Translations under genes and position numbers: made by a program
Part shown: positions 1 to 7,920 of the stretch, piece by piece
Position numbering within the stretch: the stretch's first letter is position 1
Layout of the letters: the number at the start of each line of letters is the position of its first letter
Notes under the pieces: model-generated
Databases searched by the model: none
What the model was told of the DNA's origin: nothing
Seen by the model: the letters and a program-made list of their open reading frames with translations, nothing else
Assembly: GCF_009729415.1 (NCBI RefSeq)
Contig: NZ_MPKW01000018.1
Location: 248,001-312,000, forward strand
DNA: 64,000 nucleotides
Direction: 5' to 3'
Source: Mycolicibacterium sp. CBMA 234
GTDB lineage: Bacteria > Actinomycetota > Actinomycetes > Mycobacteriales > Mycobacteriaceae

Positions 1-83
1 ACTACGCGAAGCGCAAGGGCTGGACGCTTCAGGAAGCCGAGCGCTGGCTGGCCCCCAATCTCGGATACAACCCGGAGGACTGA
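1..83 (+). CDS. metH: Methionine synthase MetH, C-terminal tail (partial)
   Basis: Only the last 26 codons are present; the gene begins outside the window. Read in the frame starting at base 3, the peptide ends YAKRKGWTLQEAERWLAPNL, then GYNPED and a stop. I recognise this as the end of the activation domain of cobalamin-dependent methionine synthase. Its place upstream of a HAD gene and the his genes fits mycobacterial metH. The next gene starts immediately after the stop with no gap, so the two are probably co-transcribed. The call rests on a short tail and on gene order. Confidence 0.75.
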   Translation, partial: YAKRKGWTLQEAERWLAPNLGYNPED

Positions 84-749
84 GTGTTTAAAGCAGTGTT
101 GTTCGACATGGACGGCACGCTCGTCGACTCCGAAAAGCTGTGGGACGTCTCGATGCAAGCCTTCTATGCCCGTTTCGACGCCGTGATGAGTGCCGAGCTG
201 CGTGAGGCGTCGGTCGGTGGTTCGGCGGAGAACGTCATGCGCATGGTCTACGACGATCTGGGCCTGGACCCCAACCCGGAGGCCATGGAGGAGTCCGCCG
301 ACTGGTTGCACGTCTACACCGGTGAGTTGTTCGAGCAGGGGCTGCCCTGGCGGCCGGGTGCGCAGGAGCTGTTGGAAACCTTGGCCGCCAGCGAGATTCC
401 GCTGGCACTGGTGACCAACACCCGGCGCGAGCTTGCCGAGCAGGCGCTGAAAACCATTGGCAGCCACTACTTTGCGGTGACCGTTTGCGGTGATGAGGTG
501 CCTGACGGCAAGCCCGCTCCCGACCCGTACCTGCGGGCCGCGGAACTGCTCGGGGTAGCGCCGGGCGATTGCCTGGCCATCGAGGATTCGGTGACGGGTG
601 CGCAGTCGGCCGATGCCGCGGGTTGCGTTGTGCTGGTGGTCCCCAACGACGTCGCCGTGCCGGACGGCCCGCGTCGGCGACACATCGAGTCGCTGGCCGG
701 GCTTGGGGTCGCCGACCTTCGGGACATCTGCGAGCAGTTCGCGAACTGA
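84..749 (+). CDS. HAD-superfamily phosphatase (beta-phosphoglucomutase-like)
   Basis: A 221-residue haloacid dehalogenase-type hydrolase. Motif I is DMDGTLVDSE near residues 8-17 (nucleophile and acid/base Asp). Motif II Thr lies in LALVTNTRR near 110-118. Motif III Lys lies in GKPAPDPYL near 143-151. Motif IV is AIEDSVTGAQ near 164-173. The helical cap between motifs I and II places it in the subfamily I enzymes related to phosphoglycolate phosphatase and beta-phosphoglucomutase. These hydrolyse small phosphorylated metabolites in the cytoplasm; the substrate is not predictable. The GTG start directly follows the metH stop, so translation is probably coupled to metH. Confidence 0.9.
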   Translation: MFKAVLFDMDGTLVDSEKLWDVSMQAFYARFDAVMSAELREASVGGSAENVMRMVYDDLGLDPNPEAMEESADWLHVYTGELFEQGLPWRPGAQELLETLAASEIPLALVTNTRRELAEQALKTIGSHYFAVTVCGDEVPDGKPAPDPYLRAAELLGVAPGDCLAIEDSVTGAQSADAAGCVVLVVPNDVAVPDGPRRRHIESLAGLGVADLRDICEQFAN

Positions 750-829
750 CCCGCATCGATCGGCCGTTTCCTGCTGGGTGATTGTGCAATGGTTGACGCA
801 CCCCACGCAGCGCTGCGAAAGGACGTCCG

Positions 830-2284
830 ATGTCCCACGGTCCGATCGGCGACGGAGCATCGGCGGTCTTTGACGACGAGGAGTTCGACTCCGGCCGCAG
901 CGCCGTGCGCATCGCGTCGGTAGCAGCCCTGGGCGGTCTGCTTTTCGGCTACGACAGCGCGGTCATCAACGGTGCGGTGAAGTCGATTCAGGAACACTTC
1001 CTCATCGATGACAAGGCGCTGGGGTTGGCGGTGGCCTCGGCGCTTCTGGGTGCGGCCGTGGGTGCCATGACGGCGGGCCGTGTAGCCGACCGCGTCGGTC
1101 GACTCACCGTGATGAAGGTGGCCGCACTGCTGTTTCTGATCAGTGCCTTCGGTGCTGGGCTGGCCCAAAGTGTGTCGATGCTGGTCGTTTTCCGCATCAT
1201 TGGCGGGCTTGGTGTTGGCTTCGCCTCAGTGATCGCTCCGGCCTACATCGCTGAAACCTCGCCCGCAAGCATCCGCGGCAGGCTCGGATCCCTACAGCAG
1301 CTGGCGATCGTCTCAGGCATCTTCCTGGCCCTCGCGGTCGACGCGCTGCTGGCCAAGCTGGCCGGCGGCGCGGGTCATGAACTCTGGCTCGGGCAGGAGG
1401 CCTGGCGCTGGATGTTCTTGTCGATGGCCATTCCCGCCGTGGTGTACGGCCTGCTCGCCTTCACCATTCCGGAGTCTCCGCGTTATCTTGTTGCCACGCA
1501 CCGGATTCCGGAAGCTCGCACGGTCCTCACCACCTTGCTCGGTGAGAAGAACTTGGAGATCACCCTCGATCGCATCCAGCAGACGCTCGATACCGAAGAG
1601 AGGCCGTCCTGGCGCGATATGTGCAAGCCCGGCCGCGGGCCGTTCAACTTCTACGGCATCGTCTGGGTTGGCTTGGCGCTGTCGGTGTTCCAGCAATTCG
1701 TCGGTATCAACGTCATCTTCTACTACTCGAATGTGCTGTGGGAGGCAGTCGGATTCGACGAGCGCTCGTCGTTCATCATCACCGTGATCACCTCGGTGGT
1801 GAACATCCTGACCACGGTCGTCGCCATCATGCTGATCGACAAGATCGGACGAAAGCCGCTGCTGCTGATCGGCTCGGCGGGCATGGCGCTGACTCTGACC
1901 ACCATGGCGGTGATCTTCGGTATCGCCCCGCAGGTCAACGGTGTGCCGCAATTGAACGGCATCGAGGGGCCCATCGCTTTGGTTGCCGCCAACCTGTTTG
2001 TGGTGGCGTTCGGCATGTCGTGGGGGCCGGTCGTGTGGGTGCTGCTGGGGGAGATGTTCCCCAACCGCATCCGGGCTGCGGCGCTCGGTCTGGCCGCCGC
2101 GGGGCAATGGGTGGCCAACTGGCTGATCACCGTCACGTTCCCCGAACTGCGCAGCATGCTCGGCGTCGCGTACGGCTTCTACGCGGTGTGCGCCTTTCTC
2201 TCGCTGGTGTTTGTCGCTAAGTGGGTGCGCGAGACTAAAGGTGTTGCCCTCGAGGACATGCACGCCGAGCTGATGGAGGCGTAG
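830..2284 (+). CDS. glcP: Sugar-porter family MFS transporter (GlcP-like)
   Basis: A 484-residue, 12-helix major facilitator protein of the sugar porter family. Signatures include GGLLFGYDSAVINGA near residue 36, GRVADRVGR in the first cytoplasmic loop, PESPRYL after helix 6, the QQFVGINVIFYYS sugar-binding stretch of helix 7 near 290, and DKIGRKPLLL in the second half. It should be a proton-coupled sugar importer in the inner membrane. From memory, a glucose permease called glcP lies next to metH in M. smegmatis, which supports the symbol; substrate is inferred. A GAAAGG ribosome-binding site precedes the ATG. Confidence 0.85.
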   Translation: MSHGPIGDGASAVFDDEEFDSGRSAVRIASVAALGGLLFGYDSAVINGAVKSIQEHFLIDDKALGLAVASALLGAAVGAMTAGRVADRVGRLTVMKVAALLFLISAFGAGLAQSVSMLVVFRIIGGLGVGFASVIAPAYIAETSPASIRGRLGSLQQLAIVSGIFLALAVDALLAKLAGGAGHELWLGQEAWRWMFLSMAIPAVVYGLLAFTIPESPRYLVATHRIPEARTVLTTLLGEKNLEITLDRIQQTLDTEERPSWRDMCKPGRGPFNFYGIVWVGLALSVFQQFVGINVIFYYSNVLWEAVGFDERSSFIITVITSVVNILTTVVAIMLIDKIGRKPLLLIGSAGMALTLTTMAVIFGIAPQVNGVPQLNGIEGPIALVAANLFVVAFGMSWGPVVWVLLGEMFPNRIRAAALGLAAAGQWVANWLITVTFPELRSMLGVAYGFYAVCAFLSLVFVAKWVRETKGVALEDMHAELMEA

Positions 2285-2302
2285 TCGCCGCCGGCGGCGA
2301 CT
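2283..2302 (+). terminator. Palindrome at the glcP stop, likely terminator
   Basis: A perfect 20-base palindrome (half-site AGTCGCCGCC) begins on the glcP stop codon and is followed by CTTTC. Folded RNA would form a GC-rich hairpin. There is no long U-tract, which is usual in mycobacteria. It separates glcP from the downstream secreted-protein gene. Confidence 0.55.
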
Positions 2303-2442
2303 TTCAGCAAAGATACAGATAGCGCATTGTGGGGTCGCCGCGCACCGATTTTTACTACCATGTCAATTGGCAGGCCGTTCGCGGTCATGGCGGGCGGCTA
2401 GTCGGCAATCGGCCGACGCTGCCTCCTAGTCAAGGGGCTGCC

Positions 2443-3567
2443 ATGAGTACTGATGTTCGTTCGCGTGCGAGTTTGCCTGCGGTATTGCTGGTGGCCGGCG
2501 CGGTTGCCGCCACCCCGGTTGTGGTTCCAGCGGCGCACCAGGTGGCGCCGGCGTTCAGCACCGTTGCGGTGCGTCCGGCATCGATGATCACTGACGCGCT
2601 CCTGAGTCTTGGTGACCTCGTCGAAACCGGAGTCAACGCGGCGGGTGTGCCGGTGCTGGCGCTCAATTATCTGCCGGAGTACCTGATCGCCGGAGGCGTT
2701 TCGGCGTTGCAGAATCCGAGCCTGACTCCCAGTGTGCTGAGTTATCTGGTGCAGACGTATCTGAATCCAGCCGCGCCTAGCTTCGCCGCTGATTTACTGC
2801 TGGGCATAGGGAGCCAGCTGGCCGGGTTGTTGCCCTACCCGTTGGGGCCTTCCGGCCCCACGCTGGGACTGATCATCACTGATCTGCAGAACACGGCAAT
2901 CACCATCGGAAATCTATTCACCGGACTGCCGAGCGCGAGCGCGGGTAGTTTCGCAGTGCAGAACTTCCTCGGGACCACGGTCCCGGGTCAATTCCTCGGA
3001 GCTGCTTCCGCTGTCGTTCCGTCGGTGCTGAATGCGGTCACCTATGCAGTGTCCTGGGCCGCGCACTTGCCCGGAAATGTGGAAGCGACTGTCGAGTCGG
3101 CAATTCGGAACCCGGCGCAAATTCCCGGTCTGCTGAGCCACTTGATCGACGGTGCGGTGGGACCCGGCGGCGTGGTTGCCAGCATCGTGTTCGCACTCGC
3201 CCAACCCCTCGCTGGTTTGCCCGCACCGATCGGCGGCCCCACCGGGTTGGCGAACAATGCGCTCACCGCGTTCAGTGGCGTTCTGGCGAATTTGGTCGGC
3301 GGTCTGCCCGCGCCGGTGATACCGACACCGTTTGCCGCTGTCGCGCCGAAGGTCAGTGGCGCGGCGGCGATCACACCGAAGGCGATCACCCTCGGGCCGG
3401 TGTCGACCGCCGCGGTGGTGCCCAAGTCGGCCTCGGGCGTTGGCAGCGTCCCGACCGGCGCAGTCAAGGTCACGACCGGCGCAGTCAAGACGAACGCGGC
3501 CCGGCATGACTCGCATCCTGCGGCCACGACCGCTGTGGGATCAACGAGCCACGTTCATCAGAAGTAA
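2443..3567 (+). CDS. Secreted alanine/proline-rich protein, function unknown
   Basis: A 374-residue exported protein. The ATG at 2443 is chosen over in-frame codons up to 38 residues upstream because AAGGGG lies just before it and it places a signal peptide at the terminus: MSTDVRSRASLPAVLLVAGA, then hydrophobic and Ala-rich residues to about position 35. The mature part has no Cys and many Gly/Pro/Ala turns mixed with short hydrophobic runs (for example LIDGAVGPGGVVASIVFALA). The C-terminus is low in complexity (repeated TGAVK) and ends HVHQK. Mycobacteria carry many such proteins, some annotated as GjpA-like outer-membrane porins. I cannot confirm a porin. It converges on the sigma-factor genes. 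Confidence 0.7.
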   Translation: MSTDVRSRASLPAVLLVAGAVAATPVVVPAAHQVAPAFSTVAVRPASMITDALLSLGDLVETGVNAAGVPVLALNYLPEYLIAGGVSALQNPSLTPSVLSYLVQTYLNPAAPSFAADLLLGIGSQLAGLLPYPLGPSGPTLGLIITDLQNTAITIGNLFTGLPSASAGSFAVQNFLGTTVPGQFLGAASAVVPSVLNAVTYAVSWAAHLPGNVEATVESAIRNPAQIPGLLSHLIDGAVGPGGVVASIVFALAQPLAGLPAPIGGPTGLANNALTAFSGVLANLVGGLPAPVIPTPFAAVAPKVSGAAAITPKAITLGPVSTAAVVPKSASGVGSVPTGAVKVTTGAVKTNAARHDSHPAATTAVGSTSHVHQK

Positions 3568-3598
3568 TCCCGCGACCCGTGCCGGTCCGGGGACGCCA

Positions 3599-4114
3599 TC
3601 AGGTTCCCCATGTCGTGCCCTTCCGCTGGAGACCGAGGAGGGCGACTCCCAGCGTGCGGGCACGCAGCCAGAGGGGCGCGGGGATGAAGACGGGGCCACC
3701 ACCGAGGAGTGCGGCGGGGCTGATCAGCTGCCTGCGATCCTGATCGCAGGTAGTGCAGGAGTCGACGTGTCGGGCGATGCGTTTGCGCATCAGGATGGTG
3801 AATTGTCCGTCCCAACCGTTGAGAATTGCACTCAGATCGGCGCATCGGTCGGGATGCAGACGGCCGCGCCACGCCAGGAGCAACGCGCCTAGGTTGCGTT
3901 CGATGATCTCGCGCATTCGGTGGGACATCGCGCGGGCGCTGGCGGGGCTCAGGCCGAGGGCCTCGGCGAGTTCAGACCCATCCAGGCCGTGCCGATAGGC
4001 CAGGTCCAGCATCGTGTGGTCGAGGTCCGACAACTCTCCGGCCGCCTCGGAGACCAGATCGGCCAGCTCGGTGCGGGCCGCGAACAGGATAGGTCTCCGA
4101 TCGCTCGTGGCCAT
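3599..4114 (-). CDS. Truncated sigma-factor paralogue: region 4 plus zinc-finger only
   Basis: A 171-residue protein collinear with about residues 118-260 of the sigma factor encoded just upstream (4170-5576). Shared stretches include AYRHGLDG, SPASAR, HRMREIIER, WDGQFTIL and KRIARH followed by DSC, then C after two residues. It keeps the sigma region 4 helix-turn-helix and the HxxxCxxC motif. It lacks region 2 (core-RNAP and -10 binding), the membrane segment and the Pro/Thr tail. It has its own GGAGGT nine bases before the ATG at 4114, so it looks translated rather than being simple debris. It may be a decayed tandem duplicate or a small regulator of its neighbour; the sequence cannot decide. 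Confidence 0.7.
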   Translation of the reverse strand: MATSDRRPILFAARTELADLVSEAAGELSDLDHTMLDLAYRHGLDGSELAEALGLSPASARAMSHRMREIIERNLGALLLAWRGRLHPDRCADLSAILNGWDGQFTILMRKRIARHVDSCTTCDQDRRQLISPAALLGGGPVFIPAPLWLRARTLGVALLGLQRKGTTWGT

Positions 4115-4169
4115 GTCGGGCACCTCCGGGATGTAGCGGCTAACGGGTCGGCATTACCTGCGGACGCAG

Positions 4170-5576
4170 CTACGAACCGTGGCGTTTGGGTGGGGGCTTC
4201 GGGTCATGGTGCGGTAGCGCAGTGGTGGGCGTGGCTGGTGCCGTTGGTGCCGTTGGTGCGGTGGACGCCGGCGTCGTGGTGGTCGCGACGCTTGTGGTGC
4301 CGGCCGTGGTGGACGGCGACGGCGGGGGAGTCGGGCCGAGCGGAGCGCCGGCGGGGCTCGGTTCGGGGGCCGGAACCTGCAGCTGATCGGTAGTCGTGGG
4401 GGTCGTGCTGGCGGACGCCGGTGGTGGGCTGGCGGGTGTCGGGATCGCCGGGGTTGTTGGTTGGCTGGTCTGTGATGTGGTCGCAGTCGTCCAGTCCGGG
4501 GTCTTCGGGGCGTCCTTCGATGCGGACACGACTAGGTACGCGTCCGCGGCCGTGATCAGAGTGGCTGCGCCGAGCGCCATGAAGACCATCGCGCGACGGA
4601 GGCGACTGTTGGCGGGATGCAGTTTGAAGTCGGGGGTGAGTTCATGATTCGCGGATGCCGCAACGGGCCCGCCTGCCGAGGTGTCGACTTTCGCGATGCC
4701 GACCGCAGCCGCAGGGGCCGTTTGTAGCGGCCTGGCCGTCTGGTTGGTGCCCGTACCCGCTCCGCCGGGACCGGCGGTGTTGAAGCGGACGCGGTCCAGG
4801 GTGCGGTCGCGCAACCAGCCAGGCGCCGGGACGACTACCGGCGTGCTGCCGAGTAGTGCCGTCGGGCTGATCAGTCGTCGGCGATCCCGTTCGCAGGCAA
4901 CGCAGGAGTCGATGTGGCGCGCGATGCGTTTGCGGATCAGGATGGTGAACTGGCCGTCCCACTCGGAGAGAAGCGCTGCCAGCTCAGGGCAGCCTCGACC
5001 GGCGCGGGCGCCGCGGGCGAGGAGCAGCGCTCCGAGGGACCGCTCGATGGTTTCACGCATCCGGTGGGTCAGAGTGCGGGCGCTGGCGGGGCTCACGCCG
5101 AGCGCCTCGGCGAGGTCGGCTCCATCCAGGCCATGGCGGTAGGCCAGCTCCAGTACCGTGCGGTCGCGATCCGACAGTCCGCCGGCGGCCTCGCCGATCA
5201 AGTCGGCGAGCTCGCTACGGGCGGCCAATACGTCAGGACCGGGTTCGCCGGATACCGCGTCGGGGAGGTACTCGTAGGGCTGTTCGCGACGGCGCTGCCC
5301 GATGCGGCGCAACGCCTCATTGCGAGCGATCGCATAGAGCCACGGCCGGAGCCGGTCGGGGTTACGGAGCTGCGCCAGCCCTGTCGCCGCGGTACAGAAC
5401 GTGTCCTGAACGCAGTCGGCGGCAGCATCGCGATCGTTCAGCATGCCGATACAGAAGTCGTGCAGCCGATCGGCGTAGCGGTCATAGATTCCGGCGAACG
5501 CGCCCCTGTCGCCGACCGCAGCCGCGGCGGCGAGCTCGCCGTCCGTGATGCTGGCGCGGTCCGGTACTGCGGTCAT
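4170..5576 (-). CDS. Membrane-anchored ECF sigma factor with fused zinc-finger and extracytoplasmic Pro/Thr tail
   Basis: A 468-residue fusion. Residues about 25-100 form sigma region 2 (YDRYADRLHDFCIGML, then DCVQDTF, then RPWLYAIARNEALRR). Residues 130-185 form region 4 (LSDRDRTVLELAYRHGL, then a helix-turn-helix). A region like an anti-sigma zinc finger follows with H221, C225 and C228. One membrane helix spans 329-351 (AMVFMALGAATLITAADAYL). A tail of about 117 residues rich in Pro, Thr, Ser and Ala should lie outside the membrane. This suggests a sigma factor tethered to the membrane and controlled in cis; similar fusions are known among actinobacterial ECF groups. Start 5576 is chosen for the GGAGAG before it; a GTG five codons upstream lacks one. 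Confidence 0.85.
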   Translation of the reverse strand: MTAVPDRASITDGELAAAAAVGDRGAFAGIYDRYADRLHDFCIGMLNDRDAAADCVQDTFCTAATGLAQLRNPDRLRPWLYAIARNEALRRIGQRRREQPYEYLPDAVSGEPGPDVLAARSELADLIGEAAGGLSDRDRTVLELAYRHGLDGADLAEALGVSPASARTLTHRMRETIERSLGALLLARGARAGRGCPELAALLSEWDGQFTILIRKRIARHIDSCVACERDRRRLISPTALLGSTPVVVPAPGWLRDRTLDRVRFNTAGPGGAGTGTNQTARPLQTAPAAAVGIAKVDTSAGGPVAASANHELTPDFKLHPANSRLRRAMVFMALGAATLITAADAYLVVSASKDAPKTPDWTTATTSQTSQPTTPAIPTPASPPPASASTTPTTTDQLQVPAPEPSPAGAPLGPTPPPSPSTTAGTTSVATTTTPASTAPTAPTAPATPTTALPHHDPKPPPKRHGS

Positions 5577-5756
5577 GACGTCTCTCCGCACTCATCGCAT
5601 GTCGCCACATTGATGAAGCTCAGCGATCTGATAATTCTGGCAGCTCTGCGGCCATATGGCTCCGGCAGGCGGCGACGTGATTTGTGGCGTTCAGGTGCCC
5701 ATCGAACCGGTCCACGCACGCGGTGGGCCGGTCCGATGAGATCCACACCCAGCCCG

Positions 5757-5999
5757 TCAGAAGGCGCTGGCCGATCGTGGGGGCACGTGCACGGCAATGC
5801 CCGGAGGCAACGGCTGTGGGTTGAGCGCTGGGCGGACCGGCTGGCAGAACGCGGTAACGCACGGATCCGGCGGCTCGGTGGGATTGGTGTAGGCGCTCGC
5901 CGGTGCCGCGAGGAGGCCGGCCACGAGCGGGATGGCGATCGCGGAGGCCAGCGTGGCCGCGGCGAAGATGCGGTTGGTGTGACTGCCGATGGTGGTCAT
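5757..5999 (-). CDS. Small secreted protein with two cysteines
   Basis: An 80-residue exported protein. A signal peptide runs [12 protein letters not shown], then a hydrophobic core and LLAAPASA, with a likely cut after APASA near residue 36. The mature peptide of about 44 residues is Pro-rich and contains CVTAFC, which could form a small disulfide. The ATG at 5999 is preceded by GGAGAG; longer in-frame forms would bury the signal peptide. It lies upstream of, and in the same direction as, the membrane-anchored sigma factor, so it may belong to that locus. No domain is recognised. Confidence 0.7.
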   Translation of the reverse strand: MTTIGSHTNRIFAAATLASAIAIPLVAGLLAAPASAYTNPTEPPDPCVTAFCQPVRPALNPQPLPPGIAVHVPPRSASAF

Positions 6000-6217
6000 G
6001 GAACTCTCCATTTGGGTGGGTCGCCGCTCGGGATGAGCCGCGCTCATGGGTAAGAGGGCGGATGACCGTCATTCGTTACAGTTTTTTTCGTTCCGCCTCA
6101 GAAAACTTCGGTGACGCGGGGAGCGGCCGTGAGCGCCGGCCCGGAACGGTGCCGGAGGCCCTGGTGGACTGGCCGCGAGTCGTCGAGCGATACACGTGCA
6201 CGGTCCGTGGCCGCAGC

Positions 6218-6499
6218 GTGAAACAATTGCAGCCCGTGAAGACCTTCGATGCGTTATTCGCCGAGCTCAGTGAGCGAGCACAGACCCGGCCGGCCGGCAG
6301 CGGCACCGTCGCAGCTCTGGACGCTGGGGTGCATCATCTGGGCAAGAAGATCATCGAAGAGGCCGGCGAAGTCTGGATCGCCGCCGAGTACGAGAGCGAC
6401 GACGAGCTGGCCGGCGAGATCAGCCAGCTCCTGTACTGGACGCAGGTGCTGATGATCAAGCGCGGCCTGACCCTCGACGATGTGTACGGAAAGCTATGA
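6218..6499 (+). CDS. hisE: Phosphoribosyl-ATP pyrophosphatase HisE
   Basis: Converts phosphoribosyl-ATP to phosphoribosyl-AMP and pyrophosphate, the second step of histidine synthesis. The 93-residue protein is a single all-alpha MazG-type domain with the metal-binding motif [17 protein letters not shown] and the conserved [11 protein letters not shown]. The GTG at 6218 gives the 93-residue length I recall for M. tuberculosis HisE; the GTG at 6236 is the alternative. No strong Shine-Dalgarno sequence is visible. It overlaps hisG by four bases (ATGA), so the two are translationally coupled. Histidine genes are often scattered in mycobacteria, and this hisE-hisG pair is conserved. Confidence 0.95.
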   Translation: MKQLQPVKTFDALFAELSERAQTRPAGSGTVAALDAGVHHLGKKIIEEAGEVWIAAEYESDDELAGEISQLLYWTQVLMIKRGLTLDDVYGKL

Positions 6500-7365
6500 C
6501 AGACACCTCCACCAACGGCATGCTTCGCGTCGCCGTCCCGAACAAGGGCGCGCTCAGCGAGTCGGCCGCCCACATCCTGTCCGAGGCCGGCTACCGTCGC
6601 CGCACGGATCCCAAGGATCTGACGGTCGTCGATCCGGCGAACAAGGTCGAGTTCTTCTTCTTGCGGCCCAAGGACATCGCCATCTACGTGGGGTCGGGGC
6701 AGCTGGACTTCGGCATCACCGGCCGTGACCTGGCGGCCGAGTCCATGGCCCCGGTCAGTGAGCGGCTCGCCCTGGGCTTCGGGTCGTCGACGTTCCGCTA
6801 TGCCGCGCCTGCTGGACGTAACTGGACGGTGGCCGACCTCGCCGGCAAGCGCGTCGCCAGCGCCTACCCGAACCTGGTTCGGAAAGACTTGGCCGACAAG
6901 GGGATTGAGGCCACCGTCATCCGGCTTGACGGTGCGGTGGAGATTTCGATCCAGCTTGGCGTCGCCGATGCGATCGCCGACGTTGTCGGTTCCGGTCGCA
7001 CCCTGGCGCTGCACAACCTGGTGGCGTTCGGTGAATCGTTGTGCGATTCGGAGGGGGTGCTGATCGAGCGCGCTGGCGTGGCGCCAGACCAGGCCCGCGA
7101 TCAGCTCGCGGCGCGCATCCAGGGCGTGGTGTTCGGGCAGCAGTACCTGATGCTCGACTACGACTGCCCCCGTTCCGTTTTGGAGCAGGCGACGGCCATC
7201 ACGCCGGGTCTCGAATCACCCACCATCGCGCCGTTGGCCGACGCCGACTGGGTGGCAGTTCGTGCTTTGGTGCCGCGTCGCCAGGTCAACGCGATCATGG
7301 ACGAGCTGGCTGTCATTGGTGCCAAGGCGATTCTCGCTTCCGATATTCGGTTCTGTCGCTTCTGA
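6496..7365 (+). CDS. hisG: ATP phosphoribosyltransferase HisG (long form)
   Basis: Catalyses the first committed step of histidine synthesis: ATP plus PRPP gives phosphoribosyl-ATP. At 289 residues it is the long, homohexameric form with a C-terminal ACT-like domain for histidine feedback. Evidence: [15 protein letters not shown] at the catalytic N-terminus, GITGRDL, the PRPP-loop region [11 protein letters not shown], and a C-terminal segment including [22 protein letters not shown], ending in DIRFCRF. The ATG at 6496 overlaps the hisE stop. An internal ATG at 6520 begins exactly at [10 protein letters not shown], where M. tuberculosis HisG starts, and could be the true start. Confidence 0.95.
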   Translation: MTDTSTNGMLRVAVPNKGALSESAAHILSEAGYRRRTDPKDLTVVDPANKVEFFFLRPKDIAIYVGSGQLDFGITGRDLAAESMAPVSERLALGFGSSTFRYAAPAGRNWTVADLAGKRVASAYPNLVRKDLADKGIEATVIRLDGAVEISIQLGVADAIADVVGSGRTLALHNLVAFGESLCDSEGVLIERAGVAPDQARDQLAARIQGVVFGQQYLMLDYDCPRSVLEQATAITPGLESPTIAPLADADWVAVRALVPRRQVNAIMDELAVIGAKAILASDIRFCRF

Positions 7366-7416
7366 TCGATGCCGGTGTTAGCGTCGCCGTGAGGCCTGCA
7401 ACCTGACGGAGGGCAT

Positions 7417-7920
7417 GTGACGCAAGCGCTGGTACTGCTGTTCGCCTTACTCATCGGTGTGGTTGCGGGCCTGCGGGCCCTCACTCCGCCCGCCGTGGTC
7501 GCCTGGGGCGCCAAGCTCGGCTGGTTGCCGCTGACCGGCACGTGGGCCGAATGGGTCGGTCATCCGATCACGGTGACGGTGCTGACCATCCTGCTGGTGG
7601 TTGAGCTGGTCACCGATCAGCTGCCGTCTACTCCACCGCGGACGGTGCCACCGCAGTTCGTCGCTCGGCTGGTCACCGGTGCCTTCGCCGGCGCTGTGGT
7701 GGGTGCCGGTTGGCACCACACGTTTATCGGCATGGGTGCCGGGATGATCGGCGCGGTCCTCGGCACCATGGCGGGCTTTCATGCACGTCGAATCCTGGTG
7801 CAGCGCACCGGAGGACGTGATCTGCCGGTCGCGTTGGCTGAAGACGTCCTCGCGGTAGGCGGCGGCTTCGTGGTGGTCGCCTCCGTGCTGACTGCGATCG
7901 GTCCGTATGTCCTCCACTGA
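7417..7920 (+). CDS. DUF4126 integral membrane protein (Rv2120c-like)
   Basis: A 167-residue membrane protein with about four hydrophobic segments: residues 3-22, 45-62, 85-115 with a Gly-rich run, and 140-165. It begins TQALVLLFALLIGVVAGLRA and fits the DUF4126 family. Function is unknown. The GTG start follows GGAGG. It lies 51 bases after hisG and overlaps the next gene by 14 bases, so all may share a transcript. The same gene follows hisG in M. tuberculosis (Rv2120c, as recalled). Confidence 0.85.
   Translation: MTQALVLLFALLIGVVAGLRALTPPAVVAWGAKLGWLPLTGTWAEWVGHPITVTVLTILLVVELVTDQLPSTPPRTVPPQFVARLVTGAFAGAVVGAGWHHTFIGMGAGMIGAVLGTMAGFHARRILVQRTGGRDLPVALAEDVLAVGGGFVVVASVLTAIGPYVLH

Noticed and set aside
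5903..6217. N-terminal extension of hisE
   Set aside because: It overlaps the divergent small secreted-protein gene; HisE is about 93 residues and starts at 6218.
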